This document shows positions 21,260 to 32,915 of a stretch of 64,000 nucleotides of DNA, one piece after another. Origin of the DNA: Hypomesus transpacificus (taxonomy: Eukaryota; Chordata; Actinopteri; Osmeriformes; Osmeridae); contig NC_061078.1 of the NCBI RefSeq assembly GCF_021917145.1, forward strand, positions 2,658,064 through 2,722,063. Direction: 5' to 3'. The notes under the pieces are model-generated. The model was not told the origin of the DNA. It made no database searches and saw only the letters and a list, made by a program, of their open reading frames with translations. Made by a program: the position numbers and the translations under genes. Numbering within the stretch: position 1 is the first letter of the stretch; each line of letters starts with the position of its first letter.

Positions 21260-23247
21260 CAGCAGCAACCATGGCCACATCTATCCATCACAGCTGGCCT
21301 GTTAAAGGGCAAAGCAATGAGGGTGTAAGGCCTCTGTTCTCTCCGTCTATACAGCAATTGCTGTCAGAATGTTTTCATCTATGTGAAAATGATTGAGGCT
21401 ACTCGATCTCTTTCACACAGGAGTCCTGTCGAATGCTCTCATGTCAAATAACATAGTTGACATTGAAAACTAAAGGAGCTGGTTGGTACCTCTTTTCTGT
21501 GTCCAGGAGTGGGTGGACATGAAGCTGCGCTGGAAGCCTGAAGACTACATGGGCATCACAAGCATCAGAGTTCCCTCCAACTCCATCTGGATCCCTGACA
21601 TTGTACTCTATGACAAGTGAGTGACATGATATGCATGCCAAACAGTATGGAAAAAAAGGTTTTCATTGATCAGCATAAACAGATATCTGGTGTTGCTGCA
21701 TCTTAATGTTATCGATGATGAACACTAGCAAATCAAAAAATCTAATTATTTGGGGTTTTGATATAGATTAATACATGTATTTAACATGTATTGTTTTGTT
21801 TCCTCTTGCAGTGCAGATGGTCGTTTTGAGGGCACTGTTACAAAGGCTGTGGTCAGATATGATGGAACTATTGTATGGACACCACCAGCCAATTACAAGT
21901 CAGCCTGTACCATAGATGTCACCTTTTTCCCCTTTGACCTTCAGAACTGCTCCATGAAGTTTGGCTCTTGGACCTACGATGGCTCTCAGGTGTGAGACAC
22001 TGTACTGACTAGATCGACAGTGCACAATTATTGACTGATAATCATTGTTTATTTACTATTACATATTTGAAGTAGAAATATTTATGATTAGGTTTATCCT
22101 TGATGATCCTAGGTGGACATCCTCCTGGAGGACTTCCATGTGGACAAGCGGGACTACTTTGACAATGGCGAATGGGAGATTGTGAAAGCCACCGGCAGTC
22201 GTAGTTTTAGGACAGACGACAGCTGCTCCTACCCTTTCATCACGTACTCCTTCATCATCCGCAGAATGCCACTCTTCTACACCCTCTTCCTCATCATCCC
22301 CTGCATTGGCCTGTCCTTCCTCACCATCCTGGTCTTCTACCTACCCTCCAACGGCGGGGAAAAGATCTCCCTCTGCACTTCTGTGCTCGTCTCCCTTACT
22401 GTTTTCCTGCTGGTCATCGAAGAGATCATCCCCTCCTCCTCCAAGGTGATCCCCCTCATCGGAGAGTACCTGGTCTTCACCATGATCTTCGTCACCCTCT
22501 CCATTGTCATCACCGTCTTCGCCATCAACATCCACCACCGCTCTCCCTCCACACACCACGGCATGGCGCCCTGGGTGAGGCGCGTTTTTCTGCATCGGCT
22601 GCCCAAGCTGCTATGCATGCGTAGCCACGTGGACCGCTATGCCTGCCCTGGGGCTGCTAGAGGCGGACTGCTAGGAGGAGGAAGAGTGGTAGGGGTCGGG
22701 GTGATGGGCATCAACCCAGACGACAACCATCCTTTGTCCTCGAGGAATAACCTGCAGGCAGCGCTGGAGTCTATTCGTTATATCACCATGCATGTGGTCA
22801 AGGAGAACCAGGTCAGAGAGGTGAGACGCTTTGCTGACATTACAGAAATCAAATGTCCTCACATTTATGTTCTGGTAAAAAGTCAGTTTTTCATTTTTCA
22901 AAAATCCATTGCATTTTCTTTTTGTTGCGTAACAAAATAGCCATAATTGTTTTCTGTCTTTGAGCTGACATATTCTGAACTTGACTCCATCTTCAGATCA
23001 ACATATGTAATTGCAAGTCTTGATACTTGATACTATTTTGTTACAGGGTAACAAAATTCAAAACATATTTGTTTGACTTTTTATGCAGGTGGTACAGGAC
23101 TGGAAGTTTGTGGCACAAGTTCTCGATAGGGTGTTCCTGTGGACCTTTCTGCTGGTGTCAGTCCTTGGCTCAGCTCTGCTTTTCATCCCGGTCATCTACA
23201 AGTGGGCCAGTATCATTGTCCCCGACCACGCTGGAGGAAATGGCTAA
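18998..23247 (+). CDS. chrna5: Neuronal nicotinic acetylcholine receptor alpha-5 subunit
   Basis: Seven coding exons: 18998-19070, 20408-20559, 20843-20887, 21507-21616, 21812-21989, 22113-22820, 23089-23247; phases close to 474 aa (human about 468). Exon 1 encodes a signal peptide ([17 protein letters not shown]). [24 protein letters not shown] and the C-terminal [11 protein letters not shown] are alpha5 hallmarks. The Cys-loop and M1-M4 are intact. Oddities: the bases after exon 3 are GAAAGT, a GA instead of a GT donor. The vicinal CC of alpha subunits reads Ser-Cys-Ser (codons 22221-22229). The large exon is split by an extra 123-bp intron (21990-22112). Alpha5 is an accessory subunit that alters calcium permeability and desensitisation of alpha3beta4 and alpha4beta2 receptors. 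It reads in the same direction as chrna3. Confidence 0.92.
19071..20407 (+). other. chrna5 intron 1
   Basis: 1.3-kb intron. It holds a G-rich stretch at about 19239-19262 and no recognisable gene or repeat family. Confidence 0.65.
20629..20760 (+). repeat. Dispersed repeat fragment, copy 1
   Basis: Contains GTGACCAGACGTCCTCTTTT and ATTGTCCGGGATTTT and resembles the copy at 28672-28875. Lies in chrna5 intron 2. Possibly a DNA-transposon-derived repeat; family not assigned. Confidence 0.6.
21194..21256. repeat. (GA)n microsatellite
   Basis: About 63 bases of GA repeat with one interruption, in chrna5 intron 3. Confidence 0.9.
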
Positions 23248-25081
23248 GGTCTCACAGAAACCAACATATTTGAGCAAACTGCACTATAGTTCTACTCAGA
23301 ATGCTGATATGAAGGTGAAACCTCACTTTTTCATTCTTCATTGACTTTAACTGAACTGGAGTTTAGGAGAAACGCATTCATGATTCATAATGTGTGTATG
23401 TAGAAACAAAAATGATGCCGTATATAATTGTATGAGCGTTAACAATTTTGTACTACTCTCACCTTGTTTTTGTTTTTTTTTATTCTCCAATAGGCTATTG
23501 TACTGTCTATGTCACTCCTAATTGCAGTGAGGTGTCAGATTTGAAGAGTAGTAAGTGAATATGTAATATACTCTCTTGTGATCAGTTAACCTCCTATTAC
23601 TCATGTCTCAGTCAGTAAGCAGTAACTAATGCTTTTCATTCAGTTCATTGTTCATTTCAAAGTTACTCATTCTGGTGGGAAGCAAGACCTAAATTGAGCC
23701 AAAGATACAAAGTGCCATTCTTACAATGTCAATCCTATACACAACCAGTTTTGTTGGCTCATAATATAGTCTGTCTTATATAATTAATTAAATGTTCTGC
23801 TCTGAACATTCTGATATCTGAGGTTTGGTTGATGTACTACAGATATGTGGATAGACATAAACAAAATATGTGCTATACTGTATGTTATGTACTGTGCTTG
23901 CAGTTTCTACAGCCATGGCCGATGCAGAAAGTTATCTGATGATTGTTCTTGTCTATTTTGAATTTCATGATAAATTGTAGGAACAACACGCTTTGTACAT
24001 TTTTAATTCTTTCAAATTCTCACACTGATATCGTAAATGATGTAGAGTGTAGGATAATAAGAAAATAAATTACTATAATTTATACCTGGAACCGCCATCT
24101 TTTTTATCAAGGTGTTTATGAGGGGTAAAGAATCTCCTGCTTTTTTTTCAAGGGGGTATTGGTATGTTGGCAGTTAGTGTTAACTCTTTAAACTATTCTA
24201 ATATTTATAAGAGTCAACATATCTTAATTGCATTTTTCTTATCATCCTGATTAACATCCTCACTGATCACAGAAAGCCTTTTTTGACTTCTAAAGTCAAT
24301 ACAATATTTAGGTTAAAAAAAATTTTTTAGCTGATCCACTGACCAAATGGACTATGACCTGTGGTGAGATAAGAACAAAACCAACACAAAATCAAACCGA
24401 ACTTCTGAGTTTGGGATCCTTTGACATCCATGAAATATTCATGTGTAAGTAACTCAACTCTTGTGATAAGCAAATCAAATCAAATTTCAAATCAAATCAA
24501 ATTTATTTGTATAGCCCTTTTTACACGCAAGCATGTCACAGAGGGCTTCACATGCGCCCATAGAACTGCCCCTCAACCAACCTAAACCCTCAAGGAAGAC
24601 GAGGAAAAACTCCCAGAAAAACTCCCACCGGGAGAAAAAATGGAAGAAACCTTGGGAGGAGCAATTCAGAGAGGGATCCCCTCCTCCAGAGACGGTTGGT
24701 AAGAGAGAGGAGCAGAACACAAGCTAAACATAGTCATACAGTGTCAATGGGTTTTGAAACACCAAAATCCATTGTTCGGCCTTATAAGCAGTTTATAATG
24801 TGATCAGACTATTGCTATAGATTTTTAAATTAACTATCATGTTCTATTAATGTGTTGACATTTTACACCAAGAAAAATATTGAGATACGGAACCATTATA
24901 AAGTATCTGTAACACTGTCAAAGATTATTTGTCTAATCAAAAATAGGTCTCACTTCTGCTCATATAAGATACATTTCATTTATTTCTTGTGTTTTAATTA
25001 CTTACTTCAATTTGAAGATGAATTTGGAGCTTTCAGATACATGAAAGGTTTAATCAATGTCTGTCAATTTACAGGTTAAAG
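23248..25081. other. chrna5 3' UTR and intergenic region
   Basis: A candidate chrna5 poly(A) signal AATAAA lies at 24064-24069. A dispersed repeat (24474-24760) follows. Just before the first UGT copy is TTTACAG at 25069-25075, a likely splice acceptor, so that copy once had an upstream 5' UTR exon. Confidence 0.6.
24474..24760 (+). repeat. Dispersed fish repeat
   Basis: Begins with ATCAAAT repeats and TTTATTTGTATAGCCC, and continues with GAAAAACTCCC motifs and TTGGGAGGAGCAATTCAGAG. This composition is familiar from dispersed repeats of fish genomes, but I cannot name the family. Ends are approximate. Confidence 0.6.
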
Positions 25082-26634
25082 ATGTCTTATTTGTTTGCAA
25101 GATTAGCCTCCTCTCTTCTGGCGACCTGTCTGGTAGGTCTCTTGCCAGCCGGTCATGGTGGGAAGCTTCTGGTTGTGCCTCTGGAGGGAAGCCACTGGGT
25201 CAACATGGATATCATTATCCAGGCTCTGCACTCCAATGGTCATGAGATTACGGTGGTCCGGAACACTAAAAGCTGGTATATCAAAGAACACTCTTCTTAT
25301 TACAACTCTGTGACTGTATCAGTTACTGAGGGATTCGATGAAGATTTTGTCAAGCCAATCTTAAATAAACTGTTTGATATAGAAAGAGGAAAGGTCTCCT
25401 CATTCAACTTCATAAATCTACAAATGGAGATGACTGCTGCTATGTATAAAGGCAATGCATTTGCCTGTGAAACGATAAGCAACATGTTTGAAGACAAGGC
25501 ATTGATGAGCACTCTCAAGGATAGTCAGTATGATCTTGTCCTAACTGACAGCTTCCCCTGGTCTACAATGTCCGTTGGGTGGTCAGTAAAGAAGGACATT
25601 TAACCATTGCACCTTCTCCTTTATCCTATATCCCATTCTTGGGCTCTGGGATGACAGACAGAATGACCTTCACTGAAAGAGTAAAAAACATCCTATTATT
25701 TTTGCTCATGGAAGCTCAACAAAGGTTTTTTTACCTGCCTCAATACCAAGCTGTTTGCGATAAGTATTTTGATCCAGGTGTTAATTTTTATGAGTTAATC
25801 CAAGGGGCTGACCTATGGCTGATGAGAGTTGACTTTGTGTTTGAGTTCCCTCGTCCCACCATGCCTAATGTTATCTACATGGGAGGGTTCCAGTGTAAAC
25901 CTGCTAAGCCCCTTCCTCAAGACCTAGAAGAGTTTGTTCAGAGTTCGGGAGAGCACGGAGTCATTATAATGTCTCTGGGGACTTTTGTTAGTGAATTTCC
26001 AAAAGACATAACCAGAGTGATTGCTGCTGCTTTTGCCCAACTTCCCCAGAAGGTGATCTGGAGGCACACTGGAGAGAGGCCAGCTACTCTGGGAAACAAT
26101 ACCTTACTAGTGGACTGGATGCCACAGAATGATCTTCTAGGACATCCAAAGACCAGGGTGTTTGTTGCTCACGGAGGAACAAATGGAGTTCAAGAGGCCA
26201 TGTACCATGGAGTTCCTGTTGTGGGCCTACCTTTGTTTTTTGACCAATATGACAACCTGATTCGTCTGAATAAAAGAGGAGCAGCAAGAATTCTGTCAAT
26301 GGCCACAGTAGATAAGGATAATACTTTCCTCCAGGTCTTACAGGAAGTGTTGCATGAGCCCTCCTACAGGGTGAACATGCAGAGACTCTCCAGGCTGCAC
26401 AGGGACCAGCCAACGAAACCACTGGACAGGGCTCTCTTCTGGATTGAGTTTGTCATGAGACATAACGGTGCAGCTCACCTTCGTACAGAGTCCTACAAAA
26501 TGCCCTGGTACTCCTTCCACTCTGTTGATGTTGTTGTGTTTTTGTTGACCTTTATGTTACTGCTAATTCTACTTCCTGTTGCAGTGGTCAGATATTTCAG
26601 TTTTAAGAAATGTATTAAAAGAAAAATAGAGTAA
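25082..26634 (+). pseudogene. UDP-glucuronosyltransferase, copy A, frameshifted
   Basis: Single coding exon with the parts of a family-1 UGT: signal peptide (MSYLFARLASSLLAT), the catalytic-His motif (EGSHWVNM), the donor-binding signature (WMPQNDLLGHPKTRVF then AHGGTNG and FDQYDN), a C-terminal membrane anchor and a KxKxx ER-retrieval tail (KRKIE). Compared with copies B and C, about 40 bases are missing just after the conserved Leu-Thr-Asp (Asp codon 25547-25549). This shifts the frame, so the N-terminal part (25082-25603) ends early, while the rest continues in another frame from about 25552 to 26634. Everything downstream is still open, so the lesion is probably recent. An alternative is an assembly error. 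An AATAAA at 27138-27143 would end the transcript. Confidence 0.75.
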
Positions 26635-28671
26635 ATGTGACCAATAATTTACTAGAATCTGTTTCTTATCAATAATGTATGCATTTAGAAGACACTTTTC
26701 TGAGGGATCTGAACCTGCAACATTTTGGTTAAGGGTGCCGTCCCTCCCATATTTACAACACTGATCACTGAACTTTCTAAACTCTATACATTTTTAACAG
26801 AGTAATATGTTTCTGTGAACTATAATGTCGACAGATTATAGTTAACATTTTCGGTTTAAATTTTCGGTCTCAGATGTTGTTTGGCTTTTGCAGTATTGCA
26901 TCTTTTTTTTTCTCGCAGAAATTGACTGTGTATTTTGAAGAAATATTTTACAAGCTAAATGAAAAAAAACTATGAATTAGGTCAATACTAAATGCACAGT
27001 AACCAAGCTAATTTGTAGTAAAACCATACATACCCACAGTAAATGTATGCCTTAGGTGTTATAATATATTGTAATGTATCTGAATTAATTCCAAGTCAAT
27101 GTATACACCTCATGTAACGATTTGACCTCTATGGTTCAATAAAGAAAAAGTTTTACAGGATGCAATGGTACGATCATTCCAAGTTTAGTCAGGTATGCAT
27201 AAAAGGTTGACAGCAATGGTGTAATATTAGTTTTATGCCAAATGACAGACCTGCCCATGCTCACAAGGATGGACAAAGAACAGACAAATACATTTTAGTT
27301 AAAGGATTTGGGTTTTGGTTAGAAATATGTTGATTAACTACCAAGTGGTTCCAACTAGTGAGGCTCCATTAAGATTGTATTCCTATAAAGGTCCATTATC
27401 TCTCAGGCCCCCGAACCTACAGGAAACAGATCAGATACACATTAACATACATAAAGTCTTGTAGTTCAGAAGTTAAAGTTTCTCGCACACCCTTTACATT
27501 CAGGCTATAAGTTAACCAGATCTGTTTCCCAGCTGCATTATAAATGGAAATAGAGGGTTGATATTTCACTGTACAATCCTGTTAAATTACCAAGTGCATA
27601 CATTAAATACTGTAATCCTATACTCAGTCCAACATTAGACTGTTTGAGAGAAGGCTGCAATCCAAAGTTTCCCTGTGGCAATAACATGTAGATGCATGTC
27701 TAGTAGTGTCTAGTGTATCCTACCTTCCGACTGAATCTCCAACTAAATACTAAAAGTCTAACGAGGCAAACAACAGTCCTCGTGACAAACAAATCAAAGT
27801 TCTGAACCATGACCCAGAAGTTGCCTTATAACCATTTAGTCTTATCTCTCTTAACTCGTTATAAAAAAAGCAGTTCCACCCACATTTGAAAACAAATCTA
27901 CGCCACTGCCCTTGATTGCACCCTCAGTCCTATCTTGTTTACCACCCTGCAGCCTGCATTGCTAAACGTAGTTCATACACTCCGACTTGTAGGATTAATC
28001 TAGCCTACATAAAACCTGTGAGTCACATTAACTTAGATGAACGAGCTTTCTCCATTAAAAGTATACTAATTGGAGCCTACCACCTTCTTCGTTTTTTTTT
28101 TGAGTGAGTGAGGTTACATTCACGTGTTTTTTTTTTACCCCGCTTTCTGAGACATCGAGCAGAGAGGCATCGAGCAGGAAGTAAGTAGACAAATAATAGC
28201 CTAGTCTACATTTTGTATGTCTTTTTGTACTTATGACATTATTATTAATAATAATAATATACTTTCATGCAATGTCTAGCGTACTTTTCAGTACCACTTT
28301 TGCACGTCTCTCAACATTACAAACTTTTTTTCTAAACGTCATTATTAAAAACACACTGTAGCCTACTGTATCATGGCGGCTTGATACATTTAGTGCAATC
28401 TGACTGATTGAATGACATTATCAAGGCCGTAATCATAATATATTCAAATCTGGTCAAAATGTCCCCCCCAATATATTGATATAAAAATATAAATACAAAT
28501 AATAATGTGCTACGCTATGACAGGCAACCACCCACGCTGTCCGAAATTATCATAAAAAATCTAATTCGTCCCCCCCCCCCCAATGTTGACTCCATGGCAA
28601 CGACCTTCCCTGTATGACCAAAGGGTGACTTCGGCATTCGCTGTTGCAGCAGAGTGTTACGTATAATTTAG

Positions 28672-28875
28672 TGACCTCTTTTACCCGGACATATCCTCTA
28701 TTTGAGACCTAAAAAATGCGTCCGGCAGGGAAATCCAAAATCGTCCGGGATTTTGCCTTGTCGGATACGTGTGTTTCTCTGGGTCTTTCACAAAGTAGTT
28801 ATTAAACCTTTACAAGTTTGGAAAGTTTGGATCTCCCTTACATTCCACCTTCTTGCTAGAGCTCTGACTGTAGAG
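28672..28875 (+). repeat. Dispersed repeat fragment, copy 2
   Basis: Carries GACCTCTTTTACCCGGACAT and CGTCCGGGATTTTGCC, matching the motif order of 20629-20760. Longer than copy 1; ends are uncertain. Confidence 0.6.
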
Positions 28876-29101
28876 AGAACTGTCATTGGTCGACTGCCTT
28901 CTCAGCCTTGCCAGATAGATAATAATTATCCTCCAAATCCTATCCTACGATCATTTTGAGCCTTTGGTAAACAACTCTATTACCATTCCTACTGAGAAAA
29001 TCTTGAATAAGGAAAAAATGACATACCAAATTGTTGAAAAGCAAAGAAGATTTACTAACCAGATAAGCTTTTTCAAGTTGATACTAAAAAATGCTTGGCA
29101 T

Positions 29102-29222
29102 GACAGGGCTGTCATCTGGATTGAGTTTGTCATGTGACACAAAGGCTCACCTTCGTACAGAGTCCTACAGAATGCCCTGGTACTCCTACCACTGTTGATG
29201 TTGTTCTTACTAGCTGTTGTTT
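29102..29222 (+). pseudogene. UGT C-terminal relic
   Basis: Recognisable as the end of a UGT exon: it encodes WIEFVM, a stop, then AHLRTESYRMPWYSY and a broken copy of the membrane-anchor start. The nucleotide match to the same part of copies A-C is close. Nothing upstream resembles the rest of a UGT gene, so it is a fragment left by a duplication or deletion in the cluster. Confidence 0.75.
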
Positions 29223-29979
29223 CATTTTTTTTATATTGACCGTAATGTGCATAGTACAATATGTATACCGGTTAACATGCACTGGACAAAAATTAAAATC
29301 AGATCAGAGTCACCTGAAAGAAATATTGCAATGTTTTCTTTTTGTAAATTGTATTTTAATTTAGAATTAGTAATTTTATTTTTGCTTTATAGCTGTGATG
29401 TAGAATAATCTAGAATACATCAATTATCCTGAAATGGAAAAAGTAATCTGCGTAGCATCTCGTCAGATTAAGCAGTTTTGTCCAATTATCCAAAATTGTC
29501 TTTTATTTGCCCCTAATATTCTTTAAACTACAAAACCATTAGTTAATAAAATATTAAAATCTAAATGTCAAGTAACAATATAAATCAGAACTTGCCAAAA
29601 GACGTGGTGATGTAATCTGCTGGGTGCCATTTAATACATAACACTATTTGGTCAATAATTATATTTGTGAAAGGGATAGGTCTTATTTTACTTTAATATT
29701 CTTTGAACTGCAACAAAAGACGTGACAGCAAATTTGAATCAGTTTTAAATTAGATGTTTAAATATATATCTACTGGATAGTTTTTTTTTCAGACTTGTTG
29801 GTCCTGTGTGTAACACAGTACAAAGAGCAGGAAATCCCTAAATTGCTGTGGGAGGTGATAGGCGGAACCAGGAAATACATATGTGTGAAACACATCCGAA
29901 ACAGCTTTCAAACTGTCACTTCTTTGTCTCTGTTTTTCGAGCGAAACATCCATTGACTACGCTGAAGAACATTTTGAAT

Positions 29980-31560
29980 ATGGTTTTAATAGCCGCCTCC
30001 AAACTGATTCTTTTGATTGTCTTTGCGCAGGCCGTGCGTGCTGGGAAGGTTTTAGTGTTTCCCCACGATGGCAGCCACTGGGTAAACATGAAGATCCTGG
30101 TTGAGGAACTACACTTAAGAGGCCACAGCATTTCAGTAATTCGAACTTCAGAAAGCTGGTATATTAAGGAAGACTCTCCTTACTATCGTGCAATTACTAT
30201 CGATATTGCAGGGGGAAGTGAAGAGGATTTTTTCAGTTTGTTAGTTTCTAGACTCGTGCAGATACAGAGACGAGGTGAATCCGCATGGACTCGCTTCAGT
30301 CTGGACATGGAGCTGAAAGACCAGTTTTCAAATATGCACAGTAGAGTATGCAAAATGGTTACCCATATATTTGAGAGTGAAGATCTGATGAAGTCCATTA
30401 AAAACAGCAAATATGACCTGGTTCTTACTGACCCTGCCAACGGGGGAGGTGTTGTGCTTGCGCATTATTTAAATGTGCCTCTTGTTTTTAATGTTCGATG
30501 GACTGTACATGGTGAAGCTCATTTTGCAATTGCACCCTCTCCACTGTCCTATGTTCCATTTCCTATTGCTGAGCTGTCAGATAAAATGACATTCTTCCAG
30601 AGGGTCCGAAACCTGCTTGTTTATGTCATGAGGCTTAATCTTTACAGACAGATAGTGGGTCCTCATTATTCAGCACTGGTTCATCGATACTTTGGTCCGG
30701 ACATAGACTACTTCTCAATGTTTCAAGCTGCTGACCTATGGCTGATGAGAGTTGACTTTGTGTTTGAGTTTCCTCGTCCCACCATGCCTAATGTTATCTA
30801 CATGGGAGGGTTCCAGTGTAAACCTGCTAAGCCCCTTCCTCAAGACCTGGAAGAGTTTGTTCAGAGTTCGGGAGAGCACGGAGTCATTATAATGTCTCTG
30901 GGGACCTTAGTAGGAAAACTTCCCCATGATCTTGTTGATGAAATAGCTGCTGCTTTTGCCCAACTTCCCCAGAAGGTGATCTGGAGGCACACTGGAGAGA
31001 GGCCAGCTACTCTGGGCAACAATACCTTACTAGTGGACTGGATGCCACAGAACGACCTTCTAGGACATCCAAAGACCAGGGTGTTTGTAGCTCACGGAGG
31101 AACCAATGGTATTCTCGAGGCTATATACCATGGTGTTCCTATGGTAGGCCTACCTCTTATGTTTGACCAACCGGACAACATGTCAAGGATGAAACTGAAG
31201 GGTGTTGCAAGAGTTGTTGATATTGCCATACTAGATAGGGATGTGTTTGAGGAAGCTTTAAAGGAAGTGCTTAATGAGCCCTCCTACAGGGTGCACATGC
31301 AGAGACTCTCCAGGCTGCACAGGGACCAGCCAATGAAACCACTGGATAGGGCTCTCTTCTGGATTGAGTTTGTCATGAGACATAAAGGTGCGGCTCACCT
31401 TCGTACAGAGTCCTACAAAATGCCCTGGTACTCCTATCACTCTGTTGATGTAGTTGTGTTTTTACTAGCCATTTTGCTCCTTATTCTACTGTCTTTTATA
31501 GTTGTTATTAGATATTTATGTTGTAGGACTTGTTATAAAACTAAAGTTAAAGATGAGTGA
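29980..31560 (+). CDS. UDP-glucuronosyltransferase, copy B
   Basis: Intact single coding exon, 526 aa. The start at 29980 is chosen because it opens a signal peptide (MVLIAASKLILLIVFAQAV); an in-frame ATG at 29848 would place a polar leader in front. It has the catalytic His in DGSHWVNM, the Asp in LTDPANGGG, the UDP-glucuronate-binding signature (WMPQNDLLGHP, FVAHGGTNG, FDQPDN), a C-terminal membrane span and a KxKxx ER-retrieval tail (KVKDE). UGTs conjugate glucuronic acid to lipophilic substrates on the lumenal face of the ER. The gene is probably of the fish UGT5 type (inference from single-exon structure and tandem clustering). Its C-terminal half is a patchwork nearly identical to copies A and C. 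Confidence 0.88.
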   Translation: MVLIAASKLILLIVFAQAVRAGKVLVFPHDGSHWVNMKILVEELHLRGHSISVIRTSESWYIKEDSPYYRAITIDIAGGSEEDFFSLLVSRLVQIQRRGESAWTRFSLDMELKDQFSNMHSRVCKMVTHIFESEDLMKSIKNSKYDLVLTDPANGGGVVLAHYLNVPLVFNVRWTVHGEAHFAIAPSPLSYVPFPIAELSDKMTFFQRVRNLLVYVMRLNLYRQIVGPHYSALVHRYFGPDIDYFSMFQAADLWLMRVDFVFEFPRPTMPNVIYMGGFQCKPAKPLPQDLEEFVQSSGEHGVIIMSLGTLVGKLPHDLVDEIAAAFAQLPQKVIWRHTGERPATLGNNTLLVDWMPQNDLLGHPKTRVFVAHGGTNGILEAIYHGVPMVGLPLMFDQPDNMSRMKLKGVARVVDIAILDRDVFEEALKEVLNEPSYRVHMQRLSRLHRDQPMKPLDRALFWIEFVMRHKGAAHLRTESYKMPWYSYHSVDVVVFLLAILLLILLSFIVVIRYLCCRTCYKTKVKDE

Positions 31561-32915
31561 TTTAAAAGGAAAACATGTTGGCATATGTTCAGATATCTTC
31601 CTATAAATCCTTCAATTGAGCACAATTTAGGGTACAGTTTAGATGATTTAGTATTCCGTATTTCTGTATGTTATTTATAATTAGATACATTTAAACCTAA
31701 AATGTGCCACATCACATCTGTAATTACATATTGATATCTGTGCATTAGGTTCATATTAGGTTCATACTCCAATCATTTGTCACAGTTAAGTGCACTATCA
31801 ATCATTGATTAAACTACTTTGAACAAAGGACTGACCTGTCACCTATGTCACAACGATTCTGTTGTCATGCATCCCATATAATTGTTTACTAGGACCCCTT
31901 GCTGTCAATCTTCCCCAAACAAACTTTTATGTTTCTGCCTAGTCAGAGTTTATACATTTTCCACAGATTCCAGATTTATATGTAAAAAAATCCTATAACA
32001 GATAAATAATATGACTATGTATATTAATGGCAATGTAATATACTTAAGCAGGCTGTAGTTTGCAAAATAAATAATACAGGATGCACATAGAACATTTTAA
32101 ACATTCGTAGACAGATATGGAAGCAAATCAGTGACATAATGTTTAGAATTTTAAAAGGCATTGAATACTTTATTTTGAAATTCAAACACCACCAAATTTG
32201 TTGGTTTTGAATTCACCTTAAAAAAAAAAAAATCTGATTCAAAAATTCAACGTTCAGAAATTCAAGTTGCTTAAATTTGAACAGTAACACCGAGTGCGAG
32301 TGACACCAGCCACCCCACAGTTTGTTTAGCCTCCTACCCTTTGGAGGAAGGTATAGGAGCCTCCGTTACCGCACCACCAGACTCAGAAATAGCCTCATAC
32401 TCCAAGCTGTCAGGAAGCTCAATTCTCCCCCCTCACTCCCCCCAGCCATATCCTCCAGTCTGACAGGAAGATGAAATCCCCCCCCCCCTAAAATCACTCA
32501 GGACTCAGAAACAAACTGTCTCTTGCTCTTGTATCACTTGTATTACGTTTACACTTTACAGAAACTTATGCTGCTGTACGTGAATCTGTATGTTTACTTA
32601 GTATTAGGAAATGTCTTGTCCTATCTGTTGTGCCTCCTGTCCACTTTATATTTTTCACAGTGGGAGAGTGGGAAATGTCCTATCGATTCCTTTGTATGTC
32701 TTGACGTGAAGAAATTGACAATAAAGCTACTACTACCACTACTAAAATTCAGATCACAAAAATTCAATAACCACATTTTTGTGTTCTTCTTTAATACCTA
32801 GTGTGTCTCATTACATAATATTTATGACTGCTTGTCCTGATCCTTAGTCATGGAACAGCAGTAGATGTCTGAAATCTCTTTTTTTTCTTCTCAGGACTGC
32901 TTGAACAGTATACAG
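31561..32915. other. UGT copy B to copy C intergenic region
   Basis: AT-rich sequence with an A-run at 32220-32232 and a LINE-like 3' tail (32290-32750). The T-run followed by CTTCTCAG at about 32880-32893 looks like the acceptor of the copy C coding exon. Confidence 0.6.
32290..32750 (+). mobile_element. Truncated LINE-like 3' end
   Basis: A stretch with TTTGGAGGAAGGTATAGGAG, CCGCACCACCAGACTCAGAA and a terminal TTGACAATAAAGCTACTACTACC resembles the 3' ends of non-LTR retrotransposons of fish: a conserved 3' tail plus a short tandem repeat at the terminus. No reverse transcriptase frame is left, so it is a 5'-truncated copy. The clade (Rex1/CR1/L2-like) is uncertain. Confidence 0.5.

Larger units (their letters stand above)
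26635..29979. other. UGT copy A to copy B intergenic region
   Basis: 3.3 kb holding a poly(A) signal (27138-27143), a dispersed repeat (28672-28875) and a UGT relic (29102-29222). A T-run ending in CAG at about 29785-29793 looks like the acceptor before the copy B coding exon, so its promoter and a 5' UTR exon probably lie here. No other gene was seen. Confidence 0.6.

Noticed and set aside
25547-25560. An intron explaining the missing segment of UGT copy A
   Set aside because: The segment is absent from the DNA rather than interrupted, so splicing cannot supply it.
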